A DNA stretch of 64,000 nucleotides from Ruminococcus sp. UNK.MGS-30 (GTDB taxonomy: Bacteria; Bacillota; Clostridia; Oscillospirales; Ruminococcaceae): positions 310,001-374,000 of the forward strand of contig LBCK01000001.1 in NCBI GenBank assembly GCA_000980705.1, written 5' to 3'. Under the pieces are notes generated by a model, which had not been told where the DNA came from, did no database searches, and saw nothing but the letters and a program-made list of their open reading frames with translations. This document shows positions 8,905 through 16,724 of this stretch, piece by piece; position 1 is the stretch's first letter, and every line of letters begins with the position of its first letter. The translations under genes were made by a program, and so were the position numbers.

Positions 8905-8988
8905 GTTTTGCGGTTAGCCGGCGTCGCATCCGGAGAAACCGGGAAGTTCAAACGAGAGTTCTTATCAACGTTCCCTCTCGTTGATTGC
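8905..8988 (-). ncRNA. structured 5' leader of pilin mRNA, candidate riboswitch
   Basis: The predicted transcript starts near 8988, giving a leader of about 147 bases. It can form a hairpin ATCAACG/CGTTGAT (8964-8970 with 8979-8985) whose loop contains GGGAA, which is complementary to TTCCC read from 8941-8945, a possible pseudoknot. AACGAGAG/CTCTCGTT (8951-8958 with 8975-8982) competes with this hairpin. A two-part stem CGGTT/AACCG plus CCGG/CCGG follows (8911-8941). The sequence does not match the c-di-GMP-I or -II consensus as I know it, and no known class was recognised. Confidence 0.5.
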
Positions 8989-8994
8989 AAATTT

Positions 8995-9023
8995 ATTATA
9001 GCACAATCTGGCGCACTTGTCAA
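8995..9023 (-). promoter_or_regulatory. sigma-A type promoter of pilin gene
   Basis: On the minus strand TTGACA (9018-9023), a 17-base spacer and TATAAT (8995-9000): a perfect consensus promoter placed about 147 bases before the pilin start. Confidence 0.85.
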
Positions 9024-9360
9024 TACACTTTGTGCAGTTTCCGCTTTTACTACAACATTTTATTTCACTTTTTGTGCATAATCACAAATTGGAAGAAAAA
9101 TCACGCAAATGTGTCCTTTTTGACTGCCATCTTTTTCCATTTTCTGCACAATTCTGATGGCGCATCGACGATCGTCATAAAGTTGTGTCCAAACCGCATA
9201 TAATCTGTGGGAATCCATCTGTTTTCTGAAATACGGTCGATTTGTCGACGGCGCATTATGTCGAAGAATTATCCGCACATTTTAATTGCAATTTCAGACA
9301 CATTTTACAAATTACGTGTAATGGATTACACATAGGGAGAATGTTGCTTTTACAATGCAA
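9024..9360. other. non-coding stretch upstream of pilin promoter
   Basis: About 340 AT-richer bases with no supported gene. Only short palindromes are visible, such as GGTCGATTTGTCGAC near 9236. It separates the pilin promoter from the direct repeats. Confidence 0.5.
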
Positions 9361-9502
9361 ACTCCTCAGTCAGCCTCACGGCTGCCAGCTCAACCCCTCT
9401 GTCCCTTCGGGACATCTCCCCTAAAGGGGAGACAAATTAAGCCTCCTCTCATAGAGGAGGTGCCCGAAGGGCGGAGGAGTTGTGGCGAAGGAGTCGGCAC
9501 GG
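9361..9502. repeat. 142-bp direct repeat, copy 1
   Basis: A composite of four hairpins: GCAGCCGTGAGG-type, TGTCCCTTCGGGACA, TCTCCCCTAAAGGGGAGA and CCTCCTCTCATAGAGGAGG. It is identical to copy 2 at 9605-9746 except for one base (9374 G versus 9618 T). Units of the same family recur near 7.4, 8.1, 11.1, 60.5 and 61.6 kb. Confidence 0.9.
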
Positions 9503-9604
9503 GCGAACAATGTTCGCCCCTACGGTTTCGCCGTTTCCTTTTCTGTACGCTCGGGTCGATGTAGGCATCGACCCCTACATGGTTTACCTTACCAAAAACT
9601 ATAA

Positions 9605-9746
9605 ACTCCTCAGTCATCCTCACGGCTGCCAGCTCAACCCCTCTGTCCCTTCGGGACATCTCCCCTAAAGGGGAGACAAATTAAGCCTCCTCTCATAGAG
9701 GAGGTGCCCGAAGGGCGGAGGAGTTGTGGCGAAGGAGTCGGCACGG
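9605..9746. repeat. 142-bp direct repeat, copy 2
   Basis: Near-perfect second copy of 9361-9502. The 102 bases between the copies contain further inverted repeats (GGGCGAACAATGTTCGCCC near 9506 and GGTCGATGTAGGCATCGACC near 9555). The segment 9535-9640 is the inverted partner of about 7956-8060. The copy ends six bases before the stop of the CPBP protease gene. Confidence 0.9.
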
Positions 9747-9752
9747 AAATAA

Positions 9753-10880
9753 TCACACCGCCATTGCATGATACACCATCAGCCCCAGCAGTGCGGCAAA
9801 TGCCAGCAGGAGCAGCGGCGACGACCAGAACACACGGTTTCGGGTCGCCTGTTTCTGGGTGGGATACGGCAGGGGTTCCTTGCGCTCTTTCCCGAACCAG
9901 AACGCAACGCCCATGACCGCCATCGCCAGCACCACGAATTCCAGCGGCAAAATCGCCACGTTCCCGATGTTTTCCGGCAGCAGTGCCAGCAGTACGCTGA
10001 TAAGAGTAGAACTGGTGTTCAGCGCAATATGCGCCAGAATGGACGGTGTCAGCGAGTTGTGGCGAATCACAATTTTCCCCAGAAACAGCCCCACCAGCAC
10101 GCCCAGGATGCCCTGCTGGACATTGCCGTGCATCAGTCCGAACAGCAGTGCCGTCACAATGACGCCGAACCGGGTGCTGACCACTGACAGACTTTTCAGC
10201 AGAAAGCCCCGGAACAGCAGTTCCTCCGTGATCGGCGCAAGAATGCAGGTGTAAAGCAGTACCAGCATGGTGGACTGTCCGGTCTGGAAATAGTCGAAGG
10301 ACACTTCCGGGAACTCCATCCCCAGCCCCTGCCCCACATATTTCAGCACGGCGTAGATCAGCACGGCAACGTACTGCAGACCGATGCCGATGCAGATGTA
10401 CTGGAATGCTTTCCACCCGGAAAAATCCGTGGTGCGGAACAGTCCGCCCAGAGGCTGGCGAATCCTGCGGCAGCCCAGCAAAGCGACAAGCACGTTAGAG
10501 CCTGCCAGAATGAGACAGTGCAGTGCCATGTAGATGCCGCTGTTCATGATGGTGCGGACTGCGCCGGACTGGTCGCCGTTGAAATAGGATGCTGTTGTGC
10601 CGTCCATGCAGAGCAGCAGCAAAAGCACTGCCAGCGGAAACAGCAGCTGTGCGATAAGCGTCCCCAGCAGCATCCCTGCGCCGGCGGTGTTCATCTGGCG
10701 GCGAATGTTCCGGCGCTCGTCACGCTCCGGGAACAGGGGTATCTGAAAGCCGGGCAGCAAAATCTGCGGCAGAAACCGGCGGTAATCCGTCCGGTATGCC
10801 GAATTCTCCAGCGCATTGTCAAAGGGATTCTGCGGGTCGATCTGTCCGGTCGTCTCCTCGGTAAAGGGCTCGTTTGTCAT
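9753..10880 (-). CDS. CPBP family intramembrane glutamic endopeptidase
   Basis: A 375-residue polytopic membrane protein with the CPBP (CAAX protease and bacteriocin-processing) core: EELLFRGFLL (EExxxR, about residue 213), HGNVQQGILGVLVGLFLG (about 250) and SILAHIALN (about 285). The N-terminus MTNEPFTEE is long, acidic and cytoplasmic. The start is fixed by AAGGAGG seven bases upstream of the ATG; longer frames run through the promoter. Substrate unknown; such enzymes cleave membrane proteins or prenylated/bacteriocin peptides. The C-terminal coding end abuts repeat copy 2. It is a single-gene unit. Confidence 0.9.
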   Translation of the reverse strand: MTNEPFTEETTGQIDPQNPFDNALENSAYRTDYRRFLPQILLPGFQIPLFPERDERRNIRRQMNTAGAGMLLGTLIAQLLFPLAVLLLLLCMDGTTASYFNGDQSGAVRTIMNSGIYMALHCLILAGSNVLVALLGCRRIRQPLGGLFRTTDFSGWKAFQYICIGIGLQYVAVLIYAVLKYVGQGLGMEFPEVSFDYFQTGQSTMLVLLYTCILAPITEELLFRGFLLKSLSVVSTRFGVIVTALLFGLMHGNVQQGILGVLVGLFLGKIVIRHNSLTPSILAHIALNTSSTLISVLLALLPENIGNVAILPLEFVVLAMAVMGVAFWFGKERKEPLPYPTQKQATRNRVFWSSPLLLLAFAALLGLMVYHAMAV

Positions 10881-10921
10881 GGGTTGACCTCCTTCGAGTT
10901 TTTGTGCAGTGTTGTATAGAT

Positions 10922-10950
10922 AGTATACCATATTTTTGCGGCGTTGTACA
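10922..10950 (-). promoter_or_regulatory. promoter of CPBP protease gene
   Basis: Minus strand TGTACA (10945-10950), 17 bases, TATACT (10922-10927), 42 bases upstream of the start codon. Confidence 0.6.
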
Positions 10951-11059
10951 GAGGGCAGGCACACGACCACAACAATTTTTAATTATCTCACTTGAAAAAT
11001 CCATCGCAAAGTGTGCTGTATGCTGAGATGGATACTCTGTATGGATACTCTGTAATGTG

Positions 11060-11150
11060 TAGGCTCCCCTAACAGGGGAGCTGGCAAGCCGTAGGCTTGA
11101 CTGAGGGGTTAATCCCCCTGTCAGCTAAAGCTGACATCCCCCTTTTCAAG
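11060..11150. repeat. palindromic repeat cluster
   Basis: GGCTCCCCTAACAGGGGAGC, CAAGCCGTAGGCTTG, GTCAGCTAAAGCTGAC and CCCCTTTTCAAGGG-type hairpins, the same family as the clusters near 8 and 60 kb. The rest of the gap from 10881 to 11242 holds a promoter and a terminator but no gene. Confidence 0.8.
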
Positions 11151-11180
11151 GGAAACTTTTTGAAGTTACTCTTTGCACAC

Positions 11181-11215
11181 AAAAAGCGGACAGGTTCACC
11201 CCGTCCGCCTTTTTC
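11181..11215 (-). terminator. terminator of adhE-phosphotransferase operon
   Basis: AAAAAGCGGAC pairs with GTCCGCCTTTTT across a ten-base loop. Minus-strand U-run follows; it ends the operon 28 bases past the phosphotransferase stop. Confidence 0.85.
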
Positions 11216-11242
11216 TATCTGTGCGATTGCTCGCTTTTGTCG

Positions 11243-11983
11243 TTACTGATAGTCAAACACGCTGACCCAGCGCATCAGGAATTCCTTTTCCTGGGGATTC
11301 TGCTTTACCAGCTGAGATGCTGCAACAATGGGCAGCCACTGAGAAACATACTGCTTTGCCACGTCGTTCATGTCGCAGAACATTTTCAGATACAGCTCCG
11401 CCCAGTCGTCCTTGCCGTCCAGCTTGAACAGCAGGTAGGTTCTGGCTGCGTCGGCGCTGCCGTTGCCCTGTGTGGCATGAGACCAGTCGATCACATACAG
11501 TCTACCGTCCTTGTCGACAATGACATTGCTGGGGTTAAAGTCCCCGTGGCACACCTTGATATGGTCGTGCATGGCGTTCAGCCGGGTGTGCAGGTCATAC
11601 CGTGTGGTAGCGTCCAGTCCGGACTGGCTGATCTTCCGGTTCATCTTGTCTTTCAGCTTGGTCAGCAGCGGCGAACGCTTGCTCTGGATCTCCTTTTGCA
11701 GCAGAACAAACTGTTCCATATAGCTTTCCAGCTGGTCGGGATGCTGCTCCATCAGGGACTGCAGGGTCTCGCCCTCGACGAATTCAGTGACGATTGCCCA
11801 CTTGCCGTCTACCTTCCGCACCTCCAGCAGCTTCGGGATGCGCAGACCGGTCTCCTCCACACGAGCCTGGTTCAGTGCCTCGTTGAGGATATCCGATTTC
11901 TTAAAGCCGTGTCCAAACACCTTGACACGGGTATTTCTTTCATGATAGCTGGTTTTTTCCAGTCCTTCCAACAACGGTTCCAT
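11243..11983 (-). CDS. APH-like small-molecule phosphotransferase
   Basis: A 246-residue protein of the aminoglycoside/choline kinase-like fold. Key elements: IVTEFVEGETL hinge (about residue 65), catalytic loop HGDFNPSNVIV (about 140) with Asp and Asn, and IDWSHAT (about 164) as metal-binding Asp, followed by SADAARTYLL. The family includes the TIGR02172-type proteins; substrates are unknown and resistance should not be assumed. It starts five bases after the adhE stop with its own GAAAGGAG site, so it is cotranscribed with adhE. A link with ethanol metabolism is only positional. Confidence 0.85.
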   Translation of the reverse strand: MEPLLEGLEKTSYHERNTRVKVFGHGFKKSDILNEALNQARVEETGLRIPKLLEVRKVDGKWAIVTEFVEGETLQSLMEQHPDQLESYMEQFVLLQKEIQSKRSPLLTKLKDKMNRKISQSGLDATTRYDLHTRLNAMHDHIKVCHGDFNPSNVIVDKDGRLYVIDWSHATQGNGSADAARTYLLFKLDGKDDWAELYLKMFCDMNDVAKQYVSQWLPIVAASQLVKQNPQEKEFLMRWVSVFDYQ

Positions 11984-11988
11984 ATTGT

Positions 11989-14640
11989 TTACGCTCCTTT
12001 CTCAGCCGAGTCTTTCTCCTCTGCCGGGGTCTCGCCGTAAAATGCCTTGAGGTACATTGCCTTGATCTCCGAGATCAGCGGATACCGGGGATTTGCACCG
12101 GTGCACTGGTCGTCAAATGCCTGCTCGCACATTTCGTCCAGCGTTGCCAGGAAGTCCTCTTCCGTTACGCCGTAGTCACGGATGGTCTTTTTGATGCCCA
12201 CACGTGCCTTGAGTTCTTCGATCTTGACAATGAAGTTTTCGAATACTTCTTCGTCTGTATCGCCGGTCACGCCCACAAACCGTGCGCATTCGCAGTAGCG
12301 AGGCAGTGCATTGGGGTACGGATACTGCGAGAAGGTTCCCATCTTCTGGGGTGCCTCTGCGATGTTGTAGCGCATGATATCCGTAATGAGGATCGCATTT
12401 GCCACGCCGTGAGGCAGGTGGTGGAATGCACCCAGCTTATGCGCCATAGAGTGGCACACGCCCAGGAATGCGTTTGCAAATGCCATACCAGCCATTGTGG
12501 ATGCGTTCGCCATCTTTTCCCGTGCCAGCGGTGCGTGTTCGCCGTTCTCATAGCATTCCGGCAGATAGGTGAAGATGTTCTTCAGCGCCTTCAGTGCCAG
12601 ACCGTCGGTGAAGTCGGTCGCCATCACAGAAGCGTATGCCTCCAGAGCGTGGGTCATTGCGTCAATACCGGATGCCGAGGTCAGACCACGAGGCTGGGAC
12701 ATCATCAGATCGGTGTCGATGATCGCCATATTCGGCAGCAGCTGATAGTCTGCCAGCGGATACTTTGCGCCGGTGGATTCGTCGGTGATAACTGCGAAAG
12801 GCGTTACCTCCGAACCAGTACCGGAAGAGGTCGGCACAGCGATAAAGTATGCCTTTTCGCCCATCTCCGGGAACTCATAGGTGCGCTTGCGGATATCCAG
12901 GAAACGCATTGCCATATCGGCGAAATCTGCGTCCGGATGCTCATACAGCACCCACATGATCTTTGCGGCATCCATTGCCGAGCCGCCGCCCAGAGCAATG
13001 ATCACATCCGGCTGGAATGTCCGCATCAGCTCTGCGCCTTCCTTCGCACACGCCAGGGTCGGGTCAGACTGTACGTCCGAGAATACCTGATACGGAATTC
13101 CCATCTGCTGCAGCGGCTCTGTGATGCAGCTCATCTTGCCGCTCTTGAACAGGAATTCATCTGTTACCAGGAAGGCCCGTTTCCGGTGCAGCACATCCTG
13201 GATCTCACGGAGGGCAACCGGCAGGCAGCCCTTTTTGAAGTACACCTTCTGCGGTGTGCGGAACCACAGCATATTTTCTCTCCTCTCAGCAACGGTTTTG
13301 ATGTTCAGCAGATGCTTTACGCCTACGTTTTCCGAGACAGAGTTTCCGCCCCAGGAACCGCAGCCCAGCGTCAGAGACGGCGCAAGCTTAAAGTTGTACA
13401 GATCACCGATACCGCCGTGAGAGGACGGTGTGTTGATTACGATACGGCAGGTCTTCATCCGTGCCGCAAACTGTTCGATCTTTTCCCAGTGGTTGACCTC
13501 ATCCACATAGAGGGATGCTGTATGGCCATAGCCGCCGTCCTTGACCAGCTGGTCCGCATATTCCACTGCCTGCTCGAAGTTCTCCGAACGGTACATTGCC
13601 AGTACAGGAGAGAGCTTTTCGTGTGCGAACTCTTCGCTGATGTCCACAGAAGTGACTTCACCGATGAGGACACGTGTTTCCTCCGGAATGGTCACGCCGG
13701 CAAGTCCTGCGATGGTTGCCGCACGCTGACCTACGATCTTGCTGTTGAGTGCGCCGTTGATGAGAATGGTCTTACGCACCTTTTCAGTCTCATCGGGCGT
13801 GAGGAAATAGCAGCCGCACTTCAAAAATTCCTGGCGGACTGCGTCATAAATGGTTTTGTCAACGATCACAGACTGCTCCGATGCGCAGATCATGCCGTTG
13901 TCAAATGTCTTAGAGTGTACGATCGAGTTTACCGCCTTGCGGATATCCGCAGAGGCATCGATCACTGCCGGGGTGTTGCCGGCACCAACGCCCAGCGCCG
14001 GTTTGCCGCTGGAATATGCTGCACGCACCATTCCCGGACCGCCGGTTGCCAGAATGATGTCAGCCTCCTGCATCAGCGTGTTGGTCATTTCCAGAGACGG
14101 AATGTCGATCCAGCCGATGATATTCTCCGGTGCACCTGCCTTCACGGCTGCATCCAGCACGATCTTCGCCGCAGCGATGGTGCTTTTCTTTGCACGGGGA
14201 TGGGGCGAAATGATAATGGCATTTCTGGTTTTCAGGCAGATCAGCGACTTAAAGATCGCCGTTGACGTGGGGTTGGTGGTCGGAATGACCGCAGCCACTA
14301 CGCCGATCGGTTCTGCAATACGGGTCGTGCCATAGGCGGGATCCTGTTCGATGATGCCACAGGTCTTGGTATGCTTATAGGCGTTGTAGATATACTCAGC
14401 GGCATAGTTGTTCTTGATTACCTTGTCTTCTACGACACCCATTCCGGTTTCTTCCACTGCCATTTTTGCCAGCGGCAGACGTGCGTGGTTTGCAGCCAGC
14501 GCAGCTGCCCGGAAGATCCGGTCTACCTGTTCCTGCGAGAATGTCGCAAACTGTGCCTGTGCCTCACGCACTTCCTTCAGCTTGCGTTCCAGCGCCGGAA
14601 CGCCATCCACCAACGGTCGGTTGTTCTCTGTTTGATTCAT
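11989..14640 (-). CDS. adhE: bifunctional acetaldehyde-CoA/alcohol dehydrogenase AdhE
   Basis: Converts acetyl-CoA to acetaldehyde and then ethanol, oxidising two NADH; forms spirosomes in the cytoplasm. Residues 1-440 are the CoA-acylating aldehyde dehydrogenase with the nucleophilic Cys in NGMICASEQS (about 250). Residues 455-870 are the iron alcohol dehydrogenase, with the NAD loop GGGSAMDAAK and iron ligands in HALEAY and HSMAHKLGAFHHLPHG. At 883 residues it is full length. An AAGGAG site precedes the ATG. A leader of about 280 bases and a TGACA palindrome at the promoter suggest redox control, with Rex encoded about 10 kb away as a candidate. Confidence 0.97.
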   Translation of the reverse strand: MNQTENNRPLVDGVPALERKLKEVREAQAQFATFSQEQVDRIFRAAALAANHARLPLAKMAVEETGMGVVEDKVIKNNYAAEYIYNAYKHTKTCGIIEQDPAYGTTRIAEPIGVVAAVIPTTNPTSTAIFKSLICLKTRNAIIISPHPRAKKSTIAAAKIVLDAAVKAGAPENIIGWIDIPSLEMTNTLMQEADIILATGGPGMVRAAYSSGKPALGVGAGNTPAVIDASADIRKAVNSIVHSKTFDNGMICASEQSVIVDKTIYDAVRQEFLKCGCYFLTPDETEKVRKTILINGALNSKIVGQRAATIAGLAGVTIPEETRVLIGEVTSVDISEEFAHEKLSPVLAMYRSENFEQAVEYADQLVKDGGYGHTASLYVDEVNHWEKIEQFAARMKTCRIVINTPSSHGGIGDLYNFKLAPSLTLGCGSWGGNSVSENVGVKHLLNIKTVAERRENMLWFRTPQKVYFKKGCLPVALREIQDVLHRKRAFLVTDEFLFKSGKMSCITEPLQQMGIPYQVFSDVQSDPTLACAKEGAELMRTFQPDVIIALGGGSAMDAAKIMWVLYEHPDADFADMAMRFLDIRKRTYEFPEMGEKAYFIAVPTSSGTGSEVTPFAVITDESTGAKYPLADYQLLPNMAIIDTDLMMSQPRGLTSASGIDAMTHALEAYASVMATDFTDGLALKALKNIFTYLPECYENGEHAPLAREKMANASTMAGMAFANAFLGVCHSMAHKLGAFHHLPHGVANAILITDIMRYNIAEAPQKMGTFSQYPYPNALPRYCECARFVGVTGDTDEEVFENFIVKIEELKARVGIKKTIRDYGVTEEDFLATLDEMCEQAFDDQCTGANPRYPLISEIKAMYLKAFYGETPAEEKDSAEKGA

Positions 14641-14910
14641 TCAAATACTCCTTTTTTGGGAAACGCCGAAACAGTCCGGTGTCATCCGGGTAGAAGAAGT
14701 CCCGGATCTTCTTTTTTCCAAAAGCGTGAGAGATTTGTGGGAAAATACAGCGAAAAGGCATCAGAACCCGTTTCCTGTTCCGGCAGATGCGCCGACAGGC
14801 ACGAAACGAGCGCTGACGTATTTTCGCAGCGATTGACTGTATCCAGTCGTTTCCGTTGAATCATGGACGGTTTTTCTTCTGTGACAACGATGTCCATAGA
14901 TCCCCATCTG

Positions 14911-14924
14911 TGACACCTTTGTCA
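14911..14924. promoter_or_regulatory. operator-like palindrome at adhE transcription start
   Basis: TGACACCTTTGTCA: a perfect five-base inverted repeat with a four-base spacer, overlapping the predicted +1 of adhE. Spacing resembles Rex sites (TTGTTAA-type half-sites around four bases), but the half-sites differ from the textbook motif, so Rex binding is a hypothesis. Confidence 0.4.
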
Positions 14925-14929
14925 ATGCT

Positions 14930-14959
14930 ATTATACCACAATTCCACTGCTTTCGTCAA
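14930..14959 (-). promoter_or_regulatory. promoter of adhE
   Basis: Minus strand TTGACG (14954-14959), 18 bases, TATAAT (14930-14935). The predicted start near 14922 leaves a leader of about 280 bases with a weakly initiated 71-codon open frame (14682-14897) and a stem ATCCGGG/CCCGGAT near 14684-14707. Confidence 0.75.
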
Positions 14960-15079
14960 GTCATAAAAATTTCGCACACAAACGCCATCCATACGGCATC
15001 ACCCACCGAATTCCCCCGTCCGTTCCCGACAGGTATCGCACCGCAGAAGTGGTATACTGGTTCTCAGAGGTGATGACAG

Positions 15080-15889
15080 TTGCCCACGATCTACCTGGAC
15101 GTTCTGCTGTTGCAGAGCCTCTATGTTAACTATTTTCTGCTGCGTGCGGCTGCAAAGCTGACGCATACGCCTTTGGGATGGCTGCGGTGCGGACTGGCTG
15201 CCGCCGGGAGCAGTCTGTTTTCTCTGCTGATCCTGCTGCCGCCTTTACCGGTCCTGCTTCAGCTTTTGCTGAAACTTCTGGCAGCAGCTGCGGCGGTAGT
15301 CCTGGCGTTCGGACTGCACCGGGAAAGCTTTTTCCGGCAGTGTGGCTGCTTTTTTCTCTGCAACTTCCTGCTTGCCGGACTGATCCTGGCGGTGGACAGT
15401 CTGACGCCGAGAGGATTTGCCGCCTGGGGAAACAGCTGCTGTTATCTCAATTTTTCCCTGTTCCAGCTGGTTCTATTCACTGCCGCCGCATATTCTCTGC
15501 TCCATATCTGCACCCTGCTCCGCCGCCGGCACCGGCACACGGACGACCGCTTTCAGGTCTTTTTCCGGCTGGGCAGCCGCCAGCTGGTACTGGACGGACT
15601 GGCAGACACCGGCAACAATCTGACGGACACCTTTTCCGGCACACCGGTCATTGTATGCAGTGCCGCAGCCCTTGCGCCGCTCCTGGACGGCACGCCGCCG
15701 GAACAGCTGAAAGGCTACCGGCTGATCCCCTGCGCCACCATAACGGCCCAGGGACTGCTGCCGCTGTTTCGTCCGGATGAGGTGTGCATCCGGAACTGTA
15801 CCACCGGAAAAAGCCGCCGGGTGGATGCCATGGTCGGCATCGGCGGAACGCAACAGAACGCCATCTTTCACCCACAACTACTCGAATGA
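15080..15889 (+). CDS. spoIIGA: sigma-E processing peptidase SpoIIGA
   Basis: Membrane aspartic protease that activates pro-sigma-E at the sporulation septum. It is 269 residues: five N-terminal transmembrane helices (about 1-150), then a cytosolic aspartic protease half with the active-site motif [17 protein letters not shown] (Asp near 176). The start is TTG at 15080, about six bases past AGAGGTGAT. A TATACT element lies at 15053-15058, though a -35 is not obvious. The stop overlaps the ribosome site of sigE, the classic spoIIGA-sigE arrangement. Length is slightly below the Bacillus enzyme. Confidence 0.95.
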   Translation: MPTIYLDVLLLQSLYVNYFLLRAAAKLTHTPLGWLRCGLAAAGSSLFSLLILLPPLPVLLQLLLKLLAAAAAVVLAFGLHRESFFRQCGCFFLCNFLLAGLILAVDSLTPRGFAAWGNSCCYLNFSLFQLVLFTAAAYSLLHICTLLRRRHRHTDDRFQVFFRLGSRQLVLDGLADTGNNLTDTFSGTPVIVCSAAALAPLLDGTPPEQLKGYRLIPCATITAQGLLPLFRPDEVCIRNCTTGKSRRVDAMVGIGGTQQNAIFHPQLLE

Positions 15890-15903
15890 AAGGAGTCCTT
15901 TTC

Positions 15904-16641
15904 ATGCAACCCATTCTCCGGAAATTCCGCCTGCTGCTCTCCCAGCTGCGGGGAAAATTTTCTCCGCTCTGCCGGGTGGACTACATCAATGGTTCGGATA
16001 CCTTTCCGCCGCCGCTCTCCAAAGAGGAGGAACAGGCGGTTTTTGCCCGGCTGCACCAGGGCGACACCGCCGCACGGGAGACCCTTATCGTCCACAATCT
16101 GCGCCTGGTGGTCTACATTGCCAAAAAGTTCGAATCCTCCGGGCTGGGGCTGGAGGATCTCATCTCCATCGGCACCATCGGTCTCATCAAGGCAGTGGAG
16201 ACCTTCTGTCCGGACAAGAAGATCAAGCTGGCGACATACGCCTCCAGGTGCATCGAAAACGAAATCCTTATGGTGCTGCGGAAAAATGCCCAGCTCCGTG
16301 GCGAGATCTCCATCGACGAGCCGCTTTCTTCCGACTGGGACGGCAACGAGCTGCTGCTCTCCGACATCCTGGGGACAGACGAGGACATCGTAAGCCGGGA
16401 CATCGAGAACGAGGCGGAACGGGAGATGCTCCTTGCCGCCGTCTCCGAGCTGGGCGAACGGGAACAGGAGATCATGCAGATGCGGTTCGGACTCTGCGGC
16501 AAAAAAGAACGCACTCAAAAGGAAGTCGCCGAGGCGATCGGCATTTCGCAGTCCTACATCTCCCGGCTGGAAAAAAAGATCATCCGCAAACTGCGAAAAA
16601 AGCTGGAAGAGGCAGACCAGCCCAGTGTCCACACTACCTGA
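15904..16641 (+). CDS. sigE: sporulation sigma factor sigma-E (pro-form)
   Basis: Mother-cell sigma factor of 245 residues. The N-terminal basic amphipathic pro-segment (about 1-28) is followed by [14 protein letters not shown], the conserved SpoIIGA processing neighbourhood. Region 2 reads [11 protein letters not shown]...[19 protein letters not shown] and region 2.3/2.4 [18 protein letters not shown]. Region 4 ends in [20 protein letters not shown], the helix-turn-helix. The start is the ATG at 15904, eight bases after AAGGAG; frames that begin further upstream read through spoIIGA. sigG does not follow, unlike in Bacillus. Confidence 0.96.
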   Translation: MQPILRKFRLLLSQLRGKFSPLCRVDYINGSDTFPPPLSKEEEQAVFARLHQGDTAARETLIVHNLRLVVYIAKKFESSGLGLEDLISIGTIGLIKAVETFCPDKKIKLATYASRCIENEILMVLRKNAQLRGEISIDEPLSSDWDGNELLLSDILGTDEDIVSRDIENEAEREMLLAAVSELGEREQEIMQMRFGLCGKKERTQKEVAEAIGISQSYISRLEKKIIRKLRKKLEEADQPSVHTT

Positions 16642-16651
16642 AACACGCAAA

Positions 16652-16689
16652 AGAGCCGCAGGGCATCACGCTCTGCGGCTCTCTTTTTT
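16652..16689 (+). terminator. terminator of spoIIGA-sigE
   Basis: AGAGCCGCAG (16652-16661) pairs with CTGCGGCTCT (16673-16682), followed by CTTTTTTA. It lies 10 bases after sigE and may also serve the convergent dockerin gene on the other strand. Confidence 0.92.
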
Positions 16690-16724
16690 ATGATGGGGTT
16701 TTCATGTTGTCAAAACAGTTTGAA

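Noticed and set aside
8842..8988. c-di-GMP-I or -II riboswitch ahead of the pilin
   Set aside because: The expected GCAAAC and GGGACGC blocks of class I, and the class II blocks, are not present in order; kept only as an unassigned structured leader.
9361..9746. CRISPR array
   Set aside because: Two copies only, 142 bases long with internal hairpins and no cas genes.
14682..14897. 71-codon gene in the adhE leader
   Set aside because: Only a weak GGGG stretch precedes the ATG and the composition is not protein-like; noted as part of the leader instead.
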